64,000 nucleotides of DNA from JL08 sp039969355 (GTDB taxonomy: Bacteria > Pseudomonadota > Alphaproteobacteria > Rhodobacterales > Rhodobacteraceae), in assembly GCA_039969355.1 (NCBI GenBank), contig JBDVOA010000010.1, positions 325,475 to 389,474 of the forward strand, written 5' to 3'. Both the position numbers and the translations under genes were made by a program. Under the pieces are notes generated by a model that saw only the letters and a list, made by a program, of their open reading frames with translations, was not told where the DNA came from and searched no databases. Below, piece by piece: positions 54,788 to 63,415 of the stretch (the first letter of the stretch is position 1; each line of letters begins with the position of its first letter).

Positions 54788-55593
54788 TTGATCCCTGCGC
54801 GCAAGAAGGCTTGGACAAATTGGCGTTGGAATATCAGAAAAGCGATCAACAAGGGCGCGACGGACATCAGCGTTGCCGCGGAAATGACGCTGATATCAAC
54901 GCCATTTTCGGGCGCACCAAAAATTGACAGTCCAACTGTAAGGGGACGCGTTTCTGGCGAGTTGGTGACGATCAGAGGCCACAGGAAGTTATTCCAGTGG
55001 GTTGAGACCGACACCAGCGCGTAGGCCAAATATGTGGGTTTCGCCAGTGGCACATAAACCCGCCATAAGATGCCAAGCAATCCGCAGCCCTCGATGCGTG
55101 CGGCCTCATGCAATTCAATCGGGACCCCTTTGAAGGCTTGGCGCATCAAGAAAATACCGAACGCGCTGGCCATATAGGGCATGCCGACGCCAAGGATTGT
55201 GTCAAATAGCCCAAGGCGCGAGATCATCGCATAGTTTTCCACAATCAATACTTCGGGCAGGATGAACAACTGCATCAGCACCAGAATAAACACGTAGTCT
55301 TTGCCTGGGAACTTTAGCTGCGCAAAGGCAAAGCCTGCCAATGTGGTCAGAAAAAACTGGCCGATCAGGATCACAGTCACCAGCATGAAGGTGTTGATGA
55401 AATACTTCAGCCACGGGGCGCCGGCCCAGGCGACGCGAAAGTTATCCAGCGTCCAAGGTGCGAACAGGTTCAGATTGACAGCATCCGATGTGGAGTGTGT
55501 CGCGGCCCAAAAGGCGAAGACCAGCGGCGAGATCCAGATAATTGCCAGAAGGATCGCGCCGAAGCTGTCCATAAATTTGGTCAAGCTCGTCAT
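54784..55593 (-). CDS. ABC sugar-type permease (MalG/UgpE-like)
   Basis: The 269-residue inner-membrane protein has six helices and the permease loop EAARIEGCGLLGILWRVYVP. The N-terminal VFAFWAATHSTSDAVN and the pattern of ANFRVAWAGAPWLKYFINT-like residues after the first helix fit CUT1 permeases. It forms the channel with the 55590 gene product; the two overlap by four bases. Confidence 0.92.
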   Translation of the reverse strand: MTSLTKFMDSFGAILLAIIWISPLVFAFWAATHSTSDAVNLNLFAPWTLDNFRVAWAGAPWLKYFINTFMLVTVILIGQFFLTTLAGFAFAQLKFPGKDYVFILVLMQLFILPEVLIVENYAMISRLGLFDTILGVGMPYMASAFGIFLMRQAFKGVPIELHEAARIEGCGLLGILWRVYVPLAKPTYLAYALVSVSTHWNNFLWPLIVTNSPETRPLTVGLSIFGAPENGVDISVISAATLMSVAPLLIAFLIFQRQFVQAFLRAGIK

Positions 55594-56501
55594 TGGTAAT
55601 GCGTCCTTTTATCGAGGTAGAGAAACTGCACGGCTGCGACGATGCCCAACACTGCGATCACCATCATTGTCATGGCCGCCGCACTTGGGGCGTCAAAGAA
55701 GGCGAATGCCATCTCATAGATGTAATACAGGATCAGTTTAGAGGCATCCGACGGCCCGCCTTTAGTGAGGATAAACAGGTGATCAATAAGTTTGACAGAA
55801 TTGATCATGGCGTTCACCGCAATGAAAAGCGTCGTCGGCATCAACAGCGGCAAAACAATGCGGCGCGTATAGGTCCAGCGGCTGGTGCCTTCGATATCAG
55901 CCGCTTCTTTTAGGTCTTCTGGGATCGTCTGAAGGGCGGCAAGATAGAAGATCATGAAGAACCCTGCCTCTTTCCAGATTGTCACGATGATGATCGCCCA
56001 AAGCGCGGTTTCAGGTTGGCCCAACCAGTTGACAGACGGCAGGCCAAACAAGCTGCCGATCTGATCAAGCACGCCAAGACCGGGTGTATAAAAGAACAGC
56101 CAAAGATTCGCCGCAGCGATCATCGGCAAAACGGTCGGTGTGAAATAGGCAGTGCGCACAAATCCGCGCGCGCGGATCTTGCCGTTCGCCCAAAGCGCCA
56201 TCGCCAACGCGATGAAAATCGACACAGGGATTGTGATACCCGCGTAAAGAAGGTTGTTTTTGACCACGATCCAGAATGTCGGATCGGCAAAAAGCTCGGC
56301 GTAGTTTTCAGTGCCGACGAATTCGGTGGGTTTGCGGCGAGTGCCGCGGGAAAACATGCTCGACCAAAGGGTCGCGACCGACGGGTAGAACGCAAACAGC
56401 GTCAGCAGAACAGCGGCAGGCGACAGCAATAGCCAGCCATAAATGGCCTGTCTGCGGCGTTCAAGATTGGCGTGGGCTGACATTGCGCTTCTCCGGTACA
56501 T
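55590..56501 (-). CDS. ABC sugar-type permease (MalF/UgpA-like)
   Basis: The 303-residue protein has six helices and the EAA loop EAADIEGTSRWTYTRRIVLP. The first helix (YGWLLLSPAAVLLTLFAFYPS) and following LWSSMFSRG are typical of CUT1 MalF/UgpA proteins. M6 may be the true start (MSAHANLERRRQ). It follows the binding-protein gene after a hairpin. Confidence 0.92.
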   Translation of the reverse strand: MYRRSAMSAHANLERRRQAIYGWLLLSPAAVLLTLFAFYPSVATLWSSMFSRGTRRKPTEFVGTENYAELFADPTFWIVVKNNLLYAGITIPVSIFIALAMALWANGKIRARGFVRTAYFTPTVLPMIAAANLWLFFYTPGLGVLDQIGSLFGLPSVNWLGQPETALWAIIIVTIWKEAGFFMIFYLAALQTIPEDLKEAADIEGTSRWTYTRRIVLPLLMPTTLFIAVNAMINSVKLIDHLFILTKGGPSDASKLILYYIYEMAFAFFDAPSAAAMTMMVIAVLGIVAAVQFLYLDKRTHYQ

Positions 56502-56511
56502 TGGAAGGTCG

Positions 56512-56537
56512 GGGCCGGCACAATAGTGCGCCGGCCC
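56512..56537 (-). terminator. Intercistronic hairpin after ABC binding-protein gene
   Basis: An 8-bp GC-only stem (GGGCCGGC / GCCGGCCC) with a ten-base loop lies nine bases after the stop of the 56547 gene. Read on the minus strand it is followed by CGACC, not by T residues, so partial termination or mRNA protection is more likely than a full stop. Confidence 0.6.
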
Positions 56538-56546
56538 TTTGGAAGG

Positions 56547-57815
56547 TTACTGGTAGTCGCTCAGTAGGCGCACGGCAGCGGCCTGTGCTTCTGCCAGAGC
56601 TTCAGCCGGTTCTTTTGCACCGGTCAATGCGGACTGGATCGCATTGTTTAACCCATCGCGCACACGGGCTGTCTCGAACGTCGAGAATTCAGCAACGGCG
56701 TTTTCCAACTGGTTACGCGCCACAAGTGCAGGCGGGAACTCAGCCGTGTAGGCCTGAAGTGCATCAGTTTCGTAGGCTGCGGGTGACACGCCCATGTAGC
56801 CTGTGCCGATAGACCATGCCGCCGCCTGTTCAGGTGATGTCATGAACTGCATCAGCTTAAGCGCCGCTGCGCGTTCTTCGTCTGTTGTGTCCTTGAACAG
56901 ATAAAAGTTACCGCCACCAGTGGGAGAGCCAAGACGAACATTGCCCGGAAGCTCGGCCACGCCGAAGTCAAAGCTCGCGCCGTTTTTCACAGCCGTCAGA
57001 TTGCCAGTGGAATGCCACATCATCGCGGTTTGGCCTTCAAGGAACGCCTGACGCAGTGTGCCCCACTCAACTGTGCCTGTTGGCATGATGCCATGTTCGC
57101 CCGAAAGGGACTGCCAGAATTCCAGTGTCTCGACAACGGTTGGATCGTCAAAATAGGTGGTCAGTCCATCGCCCGACATCACCTCTTTGCCGTTCTGGAT
57201 CGCGAGGGCCTGGAACATCCAGTAGGGGTAGCCGGTTGATGGGATCATTAGGCCGTATGTATCGTCGTTTGTGAGGGCCTTGCCCATCTCGATCATCTCG
57301 TCCCACGTCGTTGGGGGGGCTTCGGGATCAAGGCCTGCCGCGCGGAAAAGGTCCTTGTTGTAATACGCCACGATGGTTGAACGCTGGAACGGGATGCCCC
57401 AAGTCTGACCTTCAATCTGGCCGTTGGCCATCAGCGCGGGATAGAAGCTACCCAACCACTCTTTGTCCGCGTCAGATGTTGCGACGTCTTCAAACGGAAT
57501 GATCAATTCTTGTTCGATCAAGTCATAAGCGTCGATGGAAAACATAACAGCCAGCTGCGCGGGTTCACCGGATGCAAGTGCGGACAAGGCACGCACGCGC
57601 GTGTCATCGTAGTTGCCCGAATAGATCGCGTTCACCTTGATGTCAGGGTTTGCGGCTTCAAAGTCGGCAACGATGCTGTCAACGACTTCGGTCAATGCGC
57701 CCCCGACAGCAATCGGGTAGTACATCGTCAGTTCGGTTTCAGCGCTTGCTGGTGCGGCAAGACCAACGGCCATTGCCGTAGCCAGCCCCAATCCTGTTGT
57801 CGAAAATAGTTTCAT
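56547..57815 (-). CDS. ABC substrate-binding protein (CUT1, UgpB-like)
   Basis: The start at 57815 (MKLFSTTGLGLATAMAVGLA) follows GGGAGAGAGAG and gives 422 residues with a signal peptide cleaved after ASA. The mature protein begins ETELTMYYPIAVGGALTEVV and has the family 1 fold, including GIPFQRSTIVAYYNKDLFRA and EWGTLRQAFLEGQTAMMWHS, which resemble glycerol-3-phosphate binding proteins. Substrate is inferred from this resemblance and from the phosphodiesterase in the operon. Confidence 0.9.
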   Translation of the reverse strand: MKLFSTTGLGLATAMAVGLAAPASAETELTMYYPIAVGGALTEVVDSIVADFEAANPDIKVNAIYSGNYDDTRVRALSALASGEPAQLAVMFSIDAYDLIEQELIIPFEDVATSDADKEWLGSFYPALMANGQIEGQTWGIPFQRSTIVAYYNKDLFRAAGLDPEAPPTTWDEMIEMGKALTNDDTYGLMIPSTGYPYWMFQALAIQNGKEVMSGDGLTTYFDDPTVVETLEFWQSLSGEHGIMPTGTVEWGTLRQAFLEGQTAMMWHSTGNLTAVKNGASFDFGVAELPGNVRLGSPTGGGNFYLFKDTTDEERAAALKLMQFMTSPEQAAAWSIGTGYMGVSPAAYETDALQAYTAEFPPALVARNQLENAVAEFSTFETARVRDGLNNAIQSALTGAKEPAEALAEAQAAAVRLLSDYQ

Positions 57816-57862
57816 CTCTCTCTCCCTTGGTTTTGGTTCATTGTCGTGTCGGCAGGTGGTTT

Positions 57863-58882
57863 TCACCCAGCCAGTCGTTGGCCCGCAGCGTCAAAGACGT
57901 GCAGATTTTCGTCGTGAAAGGTAATGTCGATCTCATTGCCTTCGGCCATCATCGAAAGACCCGGTTTGAGCACGCACAGCCCCGCAGAGCCCGCGTGATC
58001 CAGACCAATCAGTGTCTCCGCCCCAAGAAATTCGCTTTCATTGACAATGCAGCGCATCCGGCCTTCGCCCTTTGGCACAATCTGGATGTTCTCGGCTCTG
58101 ATCCCGATCGTCTTATCCTCGCCAAATCCGTCCAAAACGGACGACTGGAGCAAAGCCATCGGCGGCGCGCCGACAAACTCAGCAACAAAGGTGTTGTTGG
58201 GCCTGCTGTACAAGTCCTCGGGCGAACCAACCTGTTGGATGTGCCCGTCCTTCATCAGCACAACGGTGTCGGCCATGCTCATCGCTTCGGTTTGATCGTG
58301 GGTCACATAGACGACCGTGATGCCCAGATCGCGTTGCAGTTTCTTGATGTCCTTGCGCACGGCGTTGCGCAGCTTTGCATCAAGGTTGGAAAGCGGTTCA
58401 TCCATCAGACACAGGCGCTGCCCAGCCACAATCGCACGGGCCAAGGCGACACGCTGGCGCTGTCCGCCCGACAATTCGCCCGGCTTGCGATCCTCAAGCC
58501 CAAGCAATCCGGTGATCTCTAACGCACGATGCAACTTTTCGAGCCGCTCCTTCTTGGGGACGCGGCGGACTTTCAGACCGAACATGACATTTTCGGCAAC
58601 GGACAAATGCGGGAAAAGCGCGTAGGATTGGAACACCATCGACAGGTTTCGGTCCGATGCGGCGCTTGTCGTCACGTCCTTGCCGTCGATCAGAATCTTA
58701 CCCTCGTCGGGCAATTCCAACCCCGCCAGCAGGCGCAGTGTCGTCGATTTTCCGCATCCCGATGGACCCAGAAGGGCGGTGAAACTGCCTTCGGGGATAT
58801 CGAGCGTGATGCCTTCAACGCCCAACTGGCCGTTCCAACGCTTTGCCACGCCGTCGAGTTTCACAAACGGTGATGTTGTCAT
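57863..58882 (-). CDS. ABC ATP-binding protein (UgpC/MalK-like)
   Basis: The 339-residue ATPase has Walker A GPSGCGKSTTLRLLAG near residue 37, the signature LSGGQRQRVALARAIV, Walker B LCLMDEPLSNLDAK, and VTHDQTEAMS. A TOBE domain follows after residue 240. YSRPNNTFVAEFVGAPPM is the pattern of UgpC/MsmK/MalK importers. It overlaps the DeoR gene stop by ATGA, so the regulator and transporter share one transcript. Confidence 0.93.
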   Translation of the reverse strand: MTTSPFVKLDGVAKRWNGQLGVEGITLDIPEGSFTALLGPSGCGKSTTLRLLAGLELPDEGKILIDGKDVTTSAASDRNLSMVFQSYALFPHLSVAENVMFGLKVRRVPKKERLEKLHRALEITGLLGLEDRKPGELSGGQRQRVALARAIVAGQRLCLMDEPLSNLDAKLRNAVRKDIKKLQRDLGITVVYVTHDQTEAMSMADTVVLMKDGHIQQVGSPEDLYSRPNNTFVAEFVGAPPMALLQSSVLDGFGEDKTIGIRAENIQIVPKGEGRMRCIVNESEFLGAETLIGLDHAGSAGLCVLKPGLSMMAEGNEIDITFHDENLHVFDAAGQRLAG

Positions 58883-59658
58883 GTTGTATTTCCTTCAGCC
58901 ACTAGCAGGCGATCTTTGATTTTCGTCAGCAGCGGCGCAAAGTGATCGCCCGGCCGTCGGTCGATGATGATCTGGTCCATATCGGTAATATTGCCACCCA
59001 ATGCAGGGGCTTGACGCCCGAACTTGGACCCGTCGATTACCAGAAGGGATTGCTTGGCATTCTCACAAATCTTTTGCGTCGCGTTCACTTCGGTTGTGTG
59101 AAATTCCAGCAACCCGCCGTCTTCCGCAATTCCGGCAGCACCAAAGACGGCGAAATCTGCGCGGAATCGCCCAAAGAAATCCAGAACCTCGTCGCCAAGG
59201 ATATCGCGGTCAGGCAATCGGATTTCACCACCGGGCAGGATGATCCGGTTTGAGACTTCCTCGCTCAGCGCCATCGCTGCACTCAGGTTGTTGGTGATGA
59301 CGGTCAGCCCTTTTCGACGACGTAGCGCCTGCGCCACACTAAGCGGGGTAGATCCGATGGAGATAAACAAACTAGATCCATCTGGAATCAAATGAGCGGC
59401 GGCCTCTCCGATGGCGCGCTTGCCCATCAAGTTCGTGCCCGCACGTTGATCGAATGGCGTATTCAGAAATTCTTCACTGAGTTCGATGCGGCCATGAACA
59501 CGGTGCAGCATGTCGCCCTCACAAAGGGTATCCACATCGCGGCGGATCGTTTGCATAGACACATCAAACCGCTCAGCAAGTGAACCAACGGTCACAGCTC
59601 CTTGCTCAAGCACCAAAGCCGAGATCGCTTCGCGTCGTCTTTGTTTTTTTGATGACAT
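58879..59658 (-). CDS. DeoR/GlpR family transcriptional regulator
   Basis: From MSSKKQRRREAISALVLEQG at 59658 the protein has 259 residues. The HTH reads VGSLAERFDVSMQTIRRDVD followed by RVHGRIE, typical of DeoR, and the C-terminal sugar-phosphate sensor domain has SIGSTPLSVAQAL and GGEIRLPDRDILGDEV. DeoR proteins respond to phosphorylated sugars or polyols, such as glycerol-3-phosphate for GlpR. It heads the transport operon and is divergent from the HAD gene; each start is preceded by the same 15-base operator. Confidence 0.92.
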   Translation of the reverse strand: MSSKKQRRREAISALVLEQGAVTVGSLAERFDVSMQTIRRDVDTLCEGDMLHRVHGRIELSEEFLNTPFDQRAGTNLMGKRAIGEAAAHLIPDGSSLFISIGSTPLSVAQALRRRKGLTVITNNLSAAMALSEEVSNRIILPGGEIRLPDRDILGDEVLDFFGRFRADFAVFGAAGIAEDGGLLEFHTTEVNATQKICENAKQSLLVIDGSKFGRQAPALGGNITDMDQIIIDRRPGDHFAPLLTKIKDRLLVAEGNTT

Positions 59659-59704
59659 TCCACCCCCGGGTCCTGAGTCTTCCGCAACGTTAATCCGTGA
59701 AAAG

Positions 59705-59719
59705 CAACAAAACAACATT
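59705..59719 (-). promoter_or_regulatory. Operator copy before the deoR-headed operon
   Basis: On the minus strand AATGTTGTTTTGTTG ends 46 bases before the regulator start. The identical 15 bases occur before the divergent HAD gene, in the same orientation relative to transcription. Confidence 0.6.
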
Positions 59720-59807
59720 TGATTTCCGCCGTCTTAACTAGGTTTCTCAACGCTCTGATTGAAAGCATTGAAAACAATAAGAAATAGCGGTCGGCAGTAC
59801 TCAATTT

Positions 59808-59822
59808 AATGTTGTTTTGTTG
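59808..59822 (+). promoter_or_regulatory. Operator copy before the HAD gene
   Basis: AATGTTGTTTTGTTG ends 44 bases before the GTG start at 59867. It is the exact inverted copy of 59705-59719, as expected for one regulator controlling two divergent promoters. Confidence 0.6.
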
Positions 59823-59866
59823 TTTTACCTTTCGCTTGAGGAAATATTCTTTAAGGTGATCCCCAA

Positions 59867-60781
59867 GTGAGCGAAAAGAAAACGAAGTGGGGAAGCATGC
59901 TGACAACGCAGTCGATTTTTGATCGTTATCAGGAAGTCCGCGAGCGATTTCCGCAGGTAAACCACCGCAACACATCGCTTGGAATCCAGTCATTGCTGGA
60001 CATCGCCAATCAAGTTGACGCCTTTGTTTTCGACGCTTTTGGCGTGCTGAATGTGGGCGAGAAGATGATCCCCGGCGCAGATACACGGCTGGACCAGTTA
60101 CGCGAACGCGGCTATGCTATTCGTATCCTCACCAATGCCGCCAGCTACGATTGCAGCGGTGCTATCGCCAAGTTCAAACGCCTTGGACTGCGGGTTGAGG
60201 ACGACGAAATCATCACCAGCCGTGAAGCGGCCCTTCAAAATCTGAGCGAGGGGCATTGGGGCGTTATCGCCGCTGACACTGATCCGTTGAGCGACCTGCC
60301 CGAGCATGTTACGCGCTTGAAAGACAGCCCTGATGACTATGACAACGTCGACAAATTCCTGTTTCTGTCGACGGCGGACTGGACTACCTCGCGGCAAGGT
60401 TTGTTGGAAACAGCCATGCAGCGCTGCCCACGAAAACTGCTGATCGGAAACGCAGATCTTGCTGCGCCCCGCGACGACGGCTTTTCTGTTGAACCGGGGC
60501 ATTTCGGCCACCAGATTGCGGACCGTTTTCCTGACTATGTTCAGTTCTTTGGTAAGCCTTTCCCTGAAGTCTATGACCTGATCGAAGCGTCCCTGCCGAC
60601 GACCTCACCAGGGCGCATTGCGATGTGCGGTGATACACTTCACACAGATATACTCGGGGCCGCAGCCCGTGGCTGGCGTACCGTGCTTGTCACCCAAGAT
60701 GGCTTGTTTGCAGGCTACAATACGGAGCCATTCTCAGAACAGTCGCGCCTCTTTGCCGACTGGCAACTCAGCCGAATTTGA
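59867..60781 (+). CDS. HAD-superfamily IIA (NagD-like) protein
   Basis: The 304-residue protein has a HAD core with the nucleophile aspartate in FVFDAFGVLNVGE (about residue 55), motif II in ILTNAASYD, and motif IV in IAMCGDTLHTDILGAAARGW. The second aspartate of the usual DxD is phenylalanine, as in some IIA-subfamily members with DxW. NagD-like enzymes remove phosphate from small molecules. The GTG start follows AAGGTG; an ATG 30 bases downstream (MLTTQSIFDRY) also has a ribosome site. Shared operators link it to the transport operon. Confidence 0.82.
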   Translation: MSEKKTKWGSMLTTQSIFDRYQEVRERFPQVNHRNTSLGIQSLLDIANQVDAFVFDAFGVLNVGEKMIPGADTRLDQLRERGYAIRILTNAASYDCSGAIAKFKRLGLRVEDDEIITSREAALQNLSEGHWGVIAADTDPLSDLPEHVTRLKDSPDDYDNVDKFLFLSTADWTTSRQGLLETAMQRCPRKLLIGNADLAAPRDDGFSVEPGHFGHQIADRFPDYVQFFGKPFPEVYDLIEASLPTTSPGRIAMCGDTLHTDILGAAARGWRTVLVTQDGLFAGYNTEPFSEQSRLFADWQLSRI

Positions 60782-61061
60782 ACGTCTCAGGATTGGAAGA
60801 TGTTGTCGGAAGGTTCAATCGGGCTGGCCGACGAGTATCTTCCTGTTCGGATGAGTTGTTTCAGTAAGTGGATTCCCCGATGTTCAACTTTGAAAGTGAC
60901 ATCTCCCAAGTTCGCGAAGCGCAAAAAGCGGCCATCGGCATAGCTGTGTCGAAAGCTCACTTTGTCCGCAATCTGTGAGTTCGTCTGTCCCCTGGATTTG
61001 CATTTGCAGCGAATGACCGCAAAGCGGGCTGCGACCGCAGCATATCAGCGAGGTGCTGAGT

Positions 61062-61079
61062 GTCCGGAATGGGCCGTGA
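61062..61079 (+). repeat. Dispersed repeat segment
   Basis: GTCCGGAATGGGCCGTGA is identical to 52072-52089. The flanks are only partly alike, which suggests copies that have decayed. Confidence 0.45.
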
Positions 61080-61211
61080 ATGACAAGGGTCGGCGCCGTG
61101 ATTTTGCGGATGCTGCACCGCATCCGATGTCGGTTATGAGCCCAATCTCTCCGATGCTGCGCAGTGAACGAATGGCCGCTTTAGAGAAAACCGCAAGTTG
61201 CTTTAAAGGTC

Positions 61212-61262
61212 TCGGCCCATACCCCTATCGTAGGCTTTGGCCTACTTGGTCGTATGGGCCGA
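61212..61262. repeat. Nested inverted repeat (51 bases)
   Basis: An outer perfect 11-bp stem (TCGGCCCATAC / GTATGGGCCGA) encloses an inner 6-bp stem (GTAGGC / GCCTAC) with a four-base loop. No T run follows, so it is not a standard terminator. It could end transcripts from both convergent genes or be part of a mobile repeat. Confidence 0.55.
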
Positions 61263-61327
61263 AATACCGATGTGTAAACAACTTTCCGCGAACGATGCGG
61301 AGACAAGTCTGCTGTAAAACCCATGTT

Positions 61328-62830
61328 TTAGCCGTTATACAGTTGATCTCGACCTGGAATGTCACGATGCTGCTCAACGAACTTTAGCAGATGTGACATT
61401 GTCATATCTTTGCCGCCGAAGCCTTCATAGGGAACAAAATCATCCATGATGTGGTAGACACTCATGGGGTCCTGGCGCAGCAGGTTTATTATGGTTCCAG
61501 CCACAATAATGCCGCCAGCGCCATCAAGTTTCCCTTCGCCGCTCTTTTCCGCTTCTTCAAGGCAGTAGTACCAGAGCGGTGTACGGGTAATACCGTGTGC
61601 CTCGAGTGCCTCGGTAACGGGCAACACATGTGTACCAAAGCGAGTCGACATTTGCTGACCAGACATAAGCGAGAATGCAAAGCGATCTCGTAGAATGTTA
61701 CGCAAACCAAGATTGGCACGATCCGGGTCTTTAAGTGTTACCCCTGGGAACTCTTCGAATTCAATGTCGTTACTTACAAAGGGCAAGGAGTACAACTCGT
61801 TCGCCATGCCAAGCCCAACCGGGCGAGCCCGGTCCGCATCCGGTCCAAACAATGCGCCAAAATCGTTGACGTTCGCGCTGGTTGGGCGTTTGCCGAACCC
61901 TTGGGTCTTGAATAGAGATACACGATCATCACCGGGATTCAGGCGATAGGTTGGCTGCACAGTCGCGTGACCGAAGCGAAACCCAGCTACAGAGAATTCA
62001 ACTGGCATGATCGGGGCATCTGCTGGGAACGCGCCGCCTTTTGCCGCAGAAATAGCTTTGTCTGTCACGAATGACGGCAAGAAGCGTTTCAGGATCAACC
62101 ACTGATAGTGCAGCCGGATAAAGCGACGAACAGCTTCAAAGTCTTTCAACTGCGGCACAACCGTGTGAGACCACACGTGCTCGTCTGTTCCCATATGCGA
62201 GCAATGCTCGATCACTGCCTTCATCTCCCCACCCTCGTGAGCTTTCGCCATCAAGATGTTGTGTAGGCAAATGAACGCGCCCTGAATTTGGCTGACGAAT
62301 ATGTTCTCATCGTTGCGTGGGTCGCCAATGAGGGCCGTGCCTTGTTGGGTACGTGCCAAGTCCAAATTGTTTTCTTCACGTCCGAAAAGAAGAAACTCAC
62401 CATGCTCGTCGTCTCCGGTCTTGATCTTGCCGTATAGGTGCGGAGAAGCTTCTGGACCATCGCCGTAGACGCAGTCCATATCCAGATTTGGGGTGCGAAC
62501 ATTACGAATAGCGCGGGGATCAATCCGAGTGCCGATTGCCGAGGTAGCATCCAGAGTAATGTCATGGTCGATGAACTGTCCAAAGAAGGTCATCCCGGCC
62601 TGCGCTGCAGCGCCGGTGCTGGAGGAATTCACCTTCATATCGTCCATCAGCTGCACGTATATCTTGATCAGATCGTTCGGGTCACCATTCCAGTCCAATG
62701 GCGTGGTGGCATCTTTGCCAAACAGTCGTCCAAACAGGTTTGGAAGTACCTTGCTATTCGTAGCACCGCCACCGGCACATGCTTTGGAAAAAAGGTCGAA
62801 ACGAGAAAGTCCGTGATGAAGCGTAGCCAT
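61328..62830 (-). CDS. Animal-type haem peroxidase family protein
   Basis: The 500-residue protein matches the peroxidase-cyclooxygenase (An_peroxidase) superfamily. The distal site TFFGQFIDHDITLD holds D88 and H89, GTALIGDPRNDENIFVSQIQ follows, and the proximal histidine is in FRFGHATVQPTYRLN. No signal peptide is visible. Bacterial members oxidise halides or phenols with peroxide, and some are exported by type I systems. It starts MATLHHGLSRFDLFSK with GAAGGAAA upstream. It stands alone near the right end of the island. Confidence 0.88.
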   Translation of the reverse strand: MATLHHGLSRFDLFSKACAGGGATNSKVLPNLFGRLFGKDATTPLDWNGDPNDLIKIYVQLMDDMKVNSSSTGAAAQAGMTFFGQFIDHDITLDATSAIGTRIDPRAIRNVRTPNLDMDCVYGDGPEASPHLYGKIKTGDDEHGEFLLFGREENNLDLARTQQGTALIGDPRNDENIFVSQIQGAFICLHNILMAKAHEGGEMKAVIEHCSHMGTDEHVWSHTVVPQLKDFEAVRRFIRLHYQWLILKRFLPSFVTDKAISAAKGGAFPADAPIMPVEFSVAGFRFGHATVQPTYRLNPGDDRVSLFKTQGFGKRPTSANVNDFGALFGPDADRARPVGLGMANELYSLPFVSNDIEFEEFPGVTLKDPDRANLGLRNILRDRFAFSLMSGQQMSTRFGTHVLPVTEALEAHGITRTPLWYYCLEEAEKSGEGKLDGAGGIIVAGTIINLLRQDPMSVYHIMDDFVPYEGFGGKDMTMSHLLKFVEQHRDIPGRDQLYNG

Positions 62831-63415
62831 AAAGAATTTCCTTCAATAAATAGTTTGCCAAAAATCGGTTCAAATTTCGGCCTATGAAATTTGGATAGAA
62901 TTATGCGTTTTTCAAAAGTCGAAATCTGAATTGATATAGATTTTGGTACAACTTGGCGCAAGTTTCAAGGAGTTTTGCCTTTTCAGACTGAAATGGAAAT
63001 CAAGGGTGTAATCGCTTTTGGGGCAAACCAAGGAAGGGCAGATGTTTGCCAGATTGTGCCCACAAGCGAAGTTCTGGAAGGTGCCGAGGCCTTTGGTCTC
63101 AGCGAACAGATCCGCTAAGGTTCCAATGATCAATCGGCATTGGGGTTCCTTGCGTGACACTCTGGTCATATCTTCAACAATCATCACCTCGGGTGCGATG
63201 TCTTGTGCAAAGCAGCCAAGACACGCATTTTATGTAGCAATGTTTAGACCTTTTTTCCTGGATGAAGTTGAAACGAACGGCCGCTTTCCTCCCAAATAAC
63301 ATCTTGCACACTCGCGTTATAGATAAAGTGGCCATTGGTCGGAAATATTCCAATGTCGGCTTTGTCCCGCAGAGCAGTCCCCTGGTCCCCTAAGATGCTG
63401 CGCATTTGATGTACG

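Larger units (their letters stand above)
60782..61327. other. Intergenic region with repeat and nested hairpin
   Basis: No gene is supported here. The stretch contains a dispersed repeat segment (61062-61079), GC-rich short inverted stretches, and a nested hairpin (61212-61262). It separates the HAD gene from the convergent peroxidase gene. Confidence 0.5.

Noticed and set aside
62912..63187. 91-codon minus-strand frame starting MMIVEDMTRVSRKE
   Set aside because: The first residues faintly recall resolvases (VEDMxRxSR), but the rest does not, and there is no ribosome site. Too weak to call.
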